NCBI RefSeq assembly: GCF_004339745.1
Contig: NZ_SMGP01000004.1
Span: 124,001-188,000 of the forward strand
Origin: Paraburkholderia sp. BL9I2N2
Lineage (GTDB): Bacteria; Pseudomonadota; Gammaproteobacteria; Burkholderiales; Burkholderiaceae
Reading direction: 5' to 3'
DNA length: 64,000 nucleotides
Shown here: positions 58,736-64,000 of the stretch, one piece after another
Layout: every line of letters starts with the position of its first letter
Numbering within the stretch: the first letter of the stretch is position 1
Notes under the pieces: model-generated
Seen by the model: the letters and a program-made list of their open reading frames with translations, nothing else
What the model was told of the DNA's origin: nothing
Databases searched by the model: none
Made by a program: the position numbers and the translations under genes

Positions 58736-59671
58736 ATGCGTAAGAATCTGGATTACGGACTGCTTCACGCGATGACGGCGTTTGTGAGGGTGGTGGATGC
58801 CGGAACCTTCACATCCGCTGCCGAGCAGATGGACCTCACGACCGCGCAGATCTCGCGGCTCGTATCCGGACTGGAGGAGCGCCTGCGCACCAAGCTGCTG
58901 CAGAGAACGACCCGCCGGATTGCGCTCACCAGCGCCGGCGAGACGTATGTGATCCAGTGCCGGGATATCCTCGAGCGCGTGAATGTGGCGGAGGCATACG
59001 CATCAGGGGCGACGGTCGAGCCGGCGGGGCGGCTCAGGGTTCAATGCATGGGTAGCTTCGGGAATTACTATGTGGTCCCGCTTATCGCCGAATTTTGCGC
59101 AGCGTTTCCCAAAGTGAGCATCGAGTACGCGACTTCGCAGTACGCGCCGGCGCTGCTTGCGGAGGGAATCGACGTGGGCATCTACCTGTCGCGACAGCTG
59201 TCCGATTCGGGATTGGTGGCGCTGTCGCTGGGTACGGTGTTCGGTGTGATGTGCGCGGCGCCTGCCTACATGGAACAGCACGGTGCGCCCCGGCATCCGC
59301 GCGACCTGGCCAATCATGCCTGCATTCGGCTGATCAATCCTTCCGTCGCCTCGGAGTGGGAACTGATCTCGGGCAAGCGGTCCTATCAGGCGCAAGCCGT
59401 CGGCCCCATCATCGCGGACAATCCCGACGTTCTTCTGAAGACCGCGGAGCAAGCTAGCGGCATAGCATTGTTGCCGTGGTTCACCGCCAAGGATTCGATT
59501 CGCGAAGGGCGCCTGGTTCGCGTTCTTCCGTCGTGGCGGTCGCCTGATGTCACGGTCTCCGCGTTGTATCCCTCCAGACACTTTCTCGATGCCAAAACCA
59601 AGGCGTGGCTCGATCTGCTCAAGGCCCGAGTGACGCCCGCGCTGATCGACGATGGCTCAATGTTTCGGTGA
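58736..59671 (+). CDS. LysR-family transcriptional regulator
   Basis: A 311-residue LysR protein: helix-turn-helix at about 12-68 (FVRVVDAGTFTSAAEQMDLTTAQISRLVSGLEERL), RRIALTSAGETY, and an effector domain. It is divergent from the ThDP enzyme gene with a 131-bp gap holding TCCAATTGGA and a GTAAC/GTTAC pair as possible sites. It most likely controls that enzyme. Confidence 0.93.
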   Translation: MRKNLDYGLLHAMTAFVRVVDAGTFTSAAEQMDLTTAQISRLVSGLEERLRTKLLQRTTRRIALTSAGETYVIQCRDILERVNVAEAYASGATVEPAGRLRVQCMGSFGNYYVVPLIAEFCAAFPKVSIEYATSQYAPALLAEGIDVGIYLSRQLSDSGLVALSLGTVFGVMCAAPAYMEQHGAPRHPRDLANHACIRLINPSVASEWELISGKRSYQAQAVGPIIADNPDVLLKTAEQASGIALLPWFTAKDSIREGRLVRVLPSWRSPDVTVSALYPSRHFLDAKTKAWLDLLKARVTPALIDDGSMFR

Positions 59672-59778
59672 CGCGGAAGGTTGCCGGCCGCAATCCGCGC
59701 TGAGGCGCCATGCCGTATGACCCATTCAACCGCTAACCGGCCGGCCGCGCGCCTGGCGAAAAATCATGTCATGCGTTA

Positions 59779-59797
59779 ATGCATGACAGGCGTGCAT
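59779..59797. promoter_or_regulatory. Inverted repeat ATGCA-N9-TGCAT
   Basis: Perfect 5-bp arms with a 9-bp spacer in the gap upstream of the MDR-type oxidoreductase gene (start 59886). It is a possible operator, perhaps for a LysR protein; the binder is not known. Confidence 0.35.
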
Positions 59798-59885
59798 ATT
59801 TGTAAGTTTTCAGACTGATTTGCATGGACCATCATTCGCTCCATCTGCTTTTTCCCCTTACCGGTATTTGCAAGGAGCGTTCACC

Positions 59886-60872
59886 ATGACTATGCAAGCC
59901 CTCGTTCTCTCCCAGTACAACGGACCGCTCGAACTCACCACCTTGGCGCGCCCCGAGCCGTTGCCCGGCCAGGTGCTGGTGCGCATCGCGGCGGCCGGTC
60001 TGAATCCGCTCGACACCAAAATCCGGGCAGGCGGCGCGGCCCATGCAAAACATCCGCTGCCGCTGGTGCTCGGCATCGACATGGCCGGCGTGGTCGAGGC
60101 GGTGGGCGCGGGCGTGACCCGCTTCAAAGCAGGCGACGAGGTCTACGGCATGACGGGCGGCGTGGGTGGCATCCAGGGTTCGCTCGCGCAATATGCCGCC
60201 GTCGACGCGAATCTGCTCGCACTGAAGCCCTCCAATCTGTCGATGCGCGAAGCCGCCGCGCTGCCGCTGGTGTTCATCACCGCCTACATGGGGATCGTGG
60301 ATCGCGCGAAGCTTCAGGCTGGGCAGACCGTGCTCGTGCAGGGCGGTGCGGGTGGCGTGGGTCATGTGTCGGTGCAACTCGCGCGAGCGCTCGGAGCGCA
60401 CGTGTTCGCCACGGCGAGTTCGCGCGATCACGACGCGCTCATGCGCCTCGGCGCCACGCCGATCGATTACGTCGCTCAGAACGTCGAGCAATACGTCGCG
60501 CAGCATACGGGCGGCGCGGGTTTCGATCTGGTCGCCGACACGGTGGGCGGCGCGACGCTCGATGCCTCGTTCGCGGCGGTCAAGCATTTCGGCCATGTCG
60601 TCAGCGCGCTCGGCTGGGGTACGCATGCACTCGCGCCGCTGTCGTTTCGCGAGGCGACCTACTCCGGCGTTTTCACCCTGCATGCGTTGCTGACCGGCGA
60701 GAATCGGGCGCACCACGGCGAGATGCTTGGCGAGGCGACCCGTCTCGCAGAAGCGGGTCATTTGACGCCACGGCTCGATCCGCGCCGCTTCGATCTGCGC
60801 TCGGCTGAGCAAGGTTACGACGCAATCACCGATCGCAGCGCGCGCGGCAAGATCGTCGTCGATATCGAATGA
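59886..60872 (+). CDS. Quinone oxidoreductase-like MDR-family alcohol dehydrogenase
   Basis: A 328-residue zinc-independent medium-chain dehydrogenase: GIDMAGVVEAVGAGVTRFKAGDEVYGM, the NADPH-binding VQGGAGGVGHVSVQLARALGAHV, and a terminal GKIVVDIE. The zinc-binding cysteines of ADH are absent, which fits the quinone oxidoreductase group. The start at 59886 follows AAGGAGCGTTCACC. It is convergent with the LysR gene at 60927. Confidence 0.92.
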   Translation: MTMQALVLSQYNGPLELTTLARPEPLPGQVLVRIAAAGLNPLDTKIRAGGAAHAKHPLPLVLGIDMAGVVEAVGAGVTRFKAGDEVYGMTGGVGGIQGSLAQYAAVDANLLALKPSNLSMREAAALPLVFITAYMGIVDRAKLQAGQTVLVQGGAGGVGHVSVQLARALGAHVFATASSRDHDALMRLGATPIDYVAQNVEQYVAQHTGGAGFDLVADTVGGATLDASFAAVKHFGHVVSALGWGTHALAPLSFREATYSGVFTLHALLTGENRAHHGEMLGEATRLAEAGHLTPRLDPRRFDLRSAEQGYDAITDRSARGKIVVDIE

Positions 60873-60926
60873 CGCTGGCCGCGCCGGTCGGCGACCGCGA
60901 ACGATTCAGCGGCGACCGGATGCCTG

Positions 60927-61796
60927 TCAAGCGCTGGCGAGTCTGTCGACGACAACGTCGATCAGCGCCCGCAACCGCCCAAGCCGCCGAAGGTCGCGAT
61001 GGTAGCCGAGCCAAACTTCGCGCCCCGGCGGCGTTTCGCCGAGGTCGATGCGCCGCAGGCCCGGCGTGTTGTCGCCGAGCGCGCACGGCAGGACCGCGAA
61101 GCCGCCGCCCTCGGCGCACATGCGCGCCTGGACGCCACGATTGTTGCTGGCGTAAGCGACCCGCGCATTCGGCAGCATGCGGCGGATCCACGTCACATCG
61201 GGCAAGGCCTCGAAGGCGCTGTCCATTGTGATGAGCGCTTGCCCCGCGCCATCGCCGGCCTGCGGCGCAACCAGATCGACGTGTCCGTACAGCGCGTAGT
61301 TCAAATCCATGATCTTTCGCTGGATCACGTCGGGTTCGTCGAACGGCGTGATGCGAAACACGAGGTCTGCTTCACGGCGCGAGAGGCTGTAGCGTCGCGA
61401 ATCGGTGATCAGTTCGATCGACAGTTGCGGATGCCGTGAGAGAAAGCCGGCGAACACCGGCGTCAACACGTGAATGCCGAACCAGTCGGATGACGACACG
61501 CGCAGCGACCCCGTCAACTGCTGCGTTGTGCCTGCAAGCGAACGTGTGAACGCGAGCGCTTCTTCCTCCATTCGCTCCGCGAAACTCAGCACCGCGTTGC
61601 CTTCATCGGTCAGTACGAAGCCTTCGGCGGTGCGCTGGAACAGCGCCTGGCCGACCGCGTTTTCGAGCGCACGCAACCGGCGGCCCATAGTGGGCTGGGT
61701 CTGTCCCAGTTGGCGCGCGGCTGCGCCGAGTGTGCCGCAACGGGCAATCGCGAGAAACACGCGGACATCGCCCCAGTCCATGGTCATTTCGTTCAT
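60927..61796 (-). CDS. LysR-family transcriptional regulator
   Basis: A 289-residue LysR protein starting MNEMTMDWGDVRVFLAIARCGTLGAAARQLGQTQPTMGRRLRALENAVGQALF, with an effector domain to the end. The start at 61796 is preferred; the frame runs 51 codons further without a site. It is divergent from the cupin gene at 62057 and convergent with the MDR gene. Confidence 0.92.
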   Translation of the reverse strand: MNEMTMDWGDVRVFLAIARCGTLGAAARQLGQTQPTMGRRLRALENAVGQALFQRTAEGFVLTDEGNAVLSFAERMEEEALAFTRSLAGTTQQLTGSLRVSSSDWFGIHVLTPVFAGFLSRHPQLSIELITDSRRYSLSRREADLVFRITPFDEPDVIQRKIMDLNYALYGHVDLVAPQAGDGAGQALITMDSAFEALPDVTWIRRMLPNARVAYASNNRGVQARMCAEGGGFAVLPCALGDNTPGLRRIDLGETPPGREVWLGYHRDLRRLGRLRALIDVVVDRLASA

Positions 61797-62056
61797 AGCA
61801 GGATGTGCTCGTGCGACAGGCGGGCTTATCGTACCGAACTTCGAGCTTTGGCGGTGGACGATGCCGACCACCGCGTCATCTTCGGAATGGTCTTTGCTTG
61901 ACGGGCAAGTACATCGGCAAGCGTGCGGCCACCGGCGAATCTCGCTCACATACTGACGAAAATTTCTGCCTTAGCGACCAGGTGATACCGGACTACGCTG
62001 AACCTGCTCGGCGTACTAATAGCTCAATCCTGCCTGCAACGTTAAACGGAGACGAC

Positions 62057-62416
62057 ATGATCCAGATGATCGATATTGGCGCGGTCGCCGGCGACACGCC
62101 TGAAGGATATTCAAACAAGGTGCTGACGAGCGTGAATGACCACGACGTCCATTTGAGCGTGATGGACGCGCCATTTTTCTGGCATTTTCATCCGGATTCG
62201 GACGAAACATTTTTCGTCGTCGAAGGTGCTCTTACCATCGAATTCGAAGACGGGTCGATTGACCTGCAAGCCGGCCAATTGCTGACCGTGCCTGCGGGCA
62301 CGCGCCATCGAACGCGGCCGGTCGGCGCGCGCTCCGTCAATCTCACCGTTGAAAAGAAGGATGCGACTACGGTCCAGTGCGATGCGCCGCCGCATCGGAC
62401 AGCGCGTCTTGATTGA
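62057..62416 (+). CDS. Cupin-domain protein
   Basis: A 119-residue single-cupin protein. Motif 1 is visible as FFWHFHPDSDETFFVVEGALTIEF (HxH, then Glu) and motif 2 as LLTVPAGTRHRTRP. The two His and a Glu can bind a metal. ATG follows AAACGGAGACGAC; the frame is open far upstream but is a shadow there. It ends 22 bp before the convergent MFS stop. The substrate is unknown. Confidence 0.88.
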   Translation: MIQMIDIGAVAGDTPEGYSNKVLTSVNDHDVHLSVMDAPFFWHFHPDSDETFFVVEGALTIEFEDGSIDLQAGQLLTVPAGTRHRTRPVGARSVNLTVEKKDATTVQCDAPPHRTARLD

Positions 62417-62438
62417 TGGCACGGGCGATGATCGGCGC

Positions 62439-63665
62439 CTATCCGCGCTCCGCCTGGCAAGGCGCGTTCACCACGGCGGGCCGGCCGACGATCGCCAGCG
62501 TCAGCAGCACAGCAGCCAGTTCGCAAGCCGCCGCGACCCATCCGAGGCCGGCCACGCCGCCGTGAGCCAGGGTCAGCGCGCCGAGCGCGGCGCCCATCGA
62601 GAAGCCGATGTACATGAAGGAAGCATTGAGCGACAGCACGATCGACGCGACCTTCAGGCCGGCGATGTCGATGAGCCGCGCCTGCTGCGCCGGATAGAAC
62701 GCCCAGTGCGCGACGCCCCACAACGCGATGGCCACGAGCACGGGTATGAGTGCAGCGGTGGGTGGCAGCAAGCGTGCGCTGATCGACAGCGTGGCGAAGG
62801 CGAGGCCCGACAACGCGATTGTCGGCACGATCACAGCCAAAGGCCCGAACCGGTCGCTGGCGTTGCCGCCGGTCACGACGCCGGCCGCGGCCGCGAGACC
62901 CCACATGAACATCACCATGCCGATCTGCGCACCCGCCAAACCGGTGACGCTGGCGAGAAATGGCGAAAGGTACGTGTAGACCGTGTAGGCGCCGGTGGCC
63001 CAGAGCGTGGTGGTCAGCAGCGTTGCCAGCACGAGCGTATTGCGCGCCACCGCGATGCGCTCGTGCAGCGTCGCGATCGGGACGCCCGCTCCAATGTCGC
63101 GCGGCAGGCCGATGACCAGCCCGGCCGCGGCGAGCGTCGCCAGGCCGGCGACGCCGGCAAACGTCATGCGCCAGCCGAGCGCATGGCCGACGACCGCGCC
63201 GAGCGGCACGCCGAGTGCGATGGCGATCGTGATGCCGCCGTTCACCACCGCGATTGCTCGGCCACGGCGTTCGGGCGGCACGATCACGCTCGCCAGCGCA
63301 TTCGCGCCCGGCACATACAGACCGGCGGACAGCGCCAACAGCACGCGCGCGCCCATCAGCGCCCAGAAGTTCGGCGCGACCATGGCGAGCACGTTCGAGA
63401 GCGCGAAGGCGATCATGCTTGCGAGCAACAAGGTGCGGCGATTCAGGCTGCCGCTTAGCGCCGTCAATACCGGCGAACTGAGGCCATAGGCCAGAGCGAA
63501 AACGGTGACCAGCTGGCCCGCGGTTTCGATCTTCACCGAGAGGTCGGCGGCGAGTCCGGGCAAGAGAGGCGAAATCATGAAGCCTTCGGTGCCGATCGCG
63601 AAAGCGCCGAGCGCGAGCCAGTAGACCGGAGCGGGGAGAGCGGAAGTAACGTGTGCGGATTTCAT
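62439..63665 (-). CDS. MFS transporter, DHA1-type drug or sugar exporter
   Basis: A 408-residue carrier with 12 helices (LALGAFAIGTEGFMISPLLPGLAADL, LNRRTLLLASMIAFALSNVLAMVAP, GARVLLALSAGLYVPGANALASVIVPPERRGRAIAVVNGG). The pattern is of the DHA1/arabinose-efflux group such as AraJ/YdhP. The start at 63665 follows GAGGC; the frame extends 21 codons upstream. It is divergent from the truncated LysR gene at 63784, which may control it. Confidence 0.9.
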   Translation of the reverse strand: MKSAHVTSALPAPVYWLALGAFAIGTEGFMISPLLPGLAADLSVKIETAGQLVTVFALAYGLSSPVLTALSGSLNRRTLLLASMIAFALSNVLAMVAPNFWALMGARVLLALSAGLYVPGANALASVIVPPERRGRAIAVVNGGITIAIALGVPLGAVVGHALGWRMTFAGVAGLATLAAAGLVIGLPRDIGAGVPIATLHERIAVARNTLVLATLLTTTLWATGAYTVYTYLSPFLASVTGLAGAQIGMVMFMWGLAAAAGVVTGGNASDRFGPLAVIVPTIALSGLAFATLSISARLLPPTAALIPVLVAIALWGVAHWAFYPAQQARLIDIAGLKVASIVLSLNASFMYIGFSMGAALGALTLAHGGVAGLGWVAAACELAAVLLTLAIVGRPAVVNAPCQAERG

Positions 63666-63783
63666 GCAATGCCTCGAGGCGAAAGTGATGCGTTGCATGA
63701 TTCTGGAGGCGGCGTTCGCGGCCATCAATATGCTAGAGTTCCCGACTTATCGGACACCAATGTCCGCAATCGTGGGGACGCGC

Positions 63784-64000
63784 GTGGACAGTCTCAACGC
63801 ACTGAAAGTCTTTTCCCGCGCGGCTGAGCTCCGCAGTTTCACGGATGCCGGCCAGCAGCTCGGCCTGTCCTCGTCCGCGGTCGGCAAAGCGGTGGCCCGG
63901 CTCGAGAAGCGGCTCGGCGTGCGCCTTTTCCACCGCAGCACGCGCAGCATCACGCTGACGCAGGAAGGTCAGCAATTCCTCAAGAGCTGTCGCCGCATCT
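63784..64000 (+). CDS. LysR-family regulator, truncated by the window end
   Basis: The first 72 residues of a LysR protein: VDSLNALKVFSRAAELRSFTDAGQQLGLSSSAVGKAVARLEKRLGVRLFHRSTRSITLTQEG. GTG at 63784 (after GGGGACGCGC) gives the usual MDSLNALKVF start of the AaeR-like group; an in-frame ATG at 63760 is possible. Divergent from the DHA1 MFS gene by 118 bp. The effector domain is beyond the window. Confidence 0.9.
   Translation, partial: MDSLNALKVFSRAAELRSFTDAGQQLGLSSSAVGKAVARLEKRLGVRLFHRSTRSITLTQEGQQFLKSCRRI

Noticed and set aside
62188..63669. A 493-codon frame overlapping the MFS exporter gene
   Set aside because: Out of frame with the transmembrane protein and dominated by Arg/Gly/Ala; a shadow.
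1..64000. tRNA, rRNA or riboswitch genes
   Set aside because: I saw no cloverleaf with a GTTC-type T-arm, no rRNA stretch and no convincing riboswitch core; a covariance search would be needed to exclude small RNAs.

Overview
The window looks like a chromosomal or megaplasmid segment of a Burkholderiales bacterium of the Paraburkholderia/Caballeronia type. This is inferred from the GC-rich coding pattern, a porin with the SSVTLYGIVD-type start, a DUF4148 protein, and the density of LysR/GntR regulators, MFS carriers and catabolic operons. I see no rRNA, tRNA, CRISPR array, intact insertion sequence or replication origin. Genes are densely packed, with many ATGA-type overlaps.

1-8.5 kb: a signalling block. 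A transmembrane hybrid histidine kinase, a cytoplasmic REC-PAS-HisKA_3 kinase and a NarL-type response regulator overlap end to end. Around them lie two divergent copies of an uncharacterised small protein (1557-1898 and 8359-8051), two small unknown genes, and a transposase-derived DNA-binding protein without a nuclease domain. Three transcription units here share one promoter layout: a TAAGGATTTCCTGA-like palindrome, a TCCTGA-like half-site 48-49 bp downstream, then exactly 23 bp to a TANGAT-like -10 box. This is the best candidate in the window for an undescribed regulon.

8.5-16.7 kb: an aldo/keto reductase with a divergent LysR gene, two convergent paralogous PBP4-like lipoproteins, a two-gene (split) ChrA chromate transporter and a convergent LysR gene.

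16.8-25.7 kb: a sugar or sugar-acid catabolic locus. It has an MFS carrier, SDR, TIM-barrel epimerase and lactonase-like amidohydrolase in one operon, a CUT2-type ABC importer on the other strand, and an IlvD/Edd-type dehydratase. The gap before the dehydratase carries two near-perfect FadR-type (TNGTNNNACNA) operators.

25.7-35.2 kb: an enoyl-CoA hydratase and a MarR regulator that share TTCGNNNNCGAA operators, followed by mixed single genes: a VOC protein, SRPBCC protein, MsrP-like molybdoenzyme with cytochrome b, secreted hydrolase, ABM monooxygenase, GlxA-type regulator, MscS-like channel and DUF190 protein.

35.3-47.2 kb and 47.2-56.3 kb: two related catabolic islands. Each has MmgE/PrpD proteins (four genes in all), MFS carriers and its own GntR-FCD regulator beside palindromes with a TGTCGACA core. 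The first adds a GntR-UTRA regulator with a perfect 22-bp palindrome abutting a good sigma70 promoter, an SDR lacking its catalytic Ser/Tyr, a His-rich leader peptide and a porin. The second is a seven-gene minus-strand run: carrier, two MmgE/PrpD genes, a GlcG/HbpS-like protein, and a three-subunit flavin/cytochrome c membrane dehydrogenase.

56.5-64 kb: a DUF4148 protein, a ThDP enzyme with a divergent LysR gene, a quinone-oxidoreductase-like MDR, another LysR gene, a cupin, an MFS exporter and a LysR gene cut by the window end.
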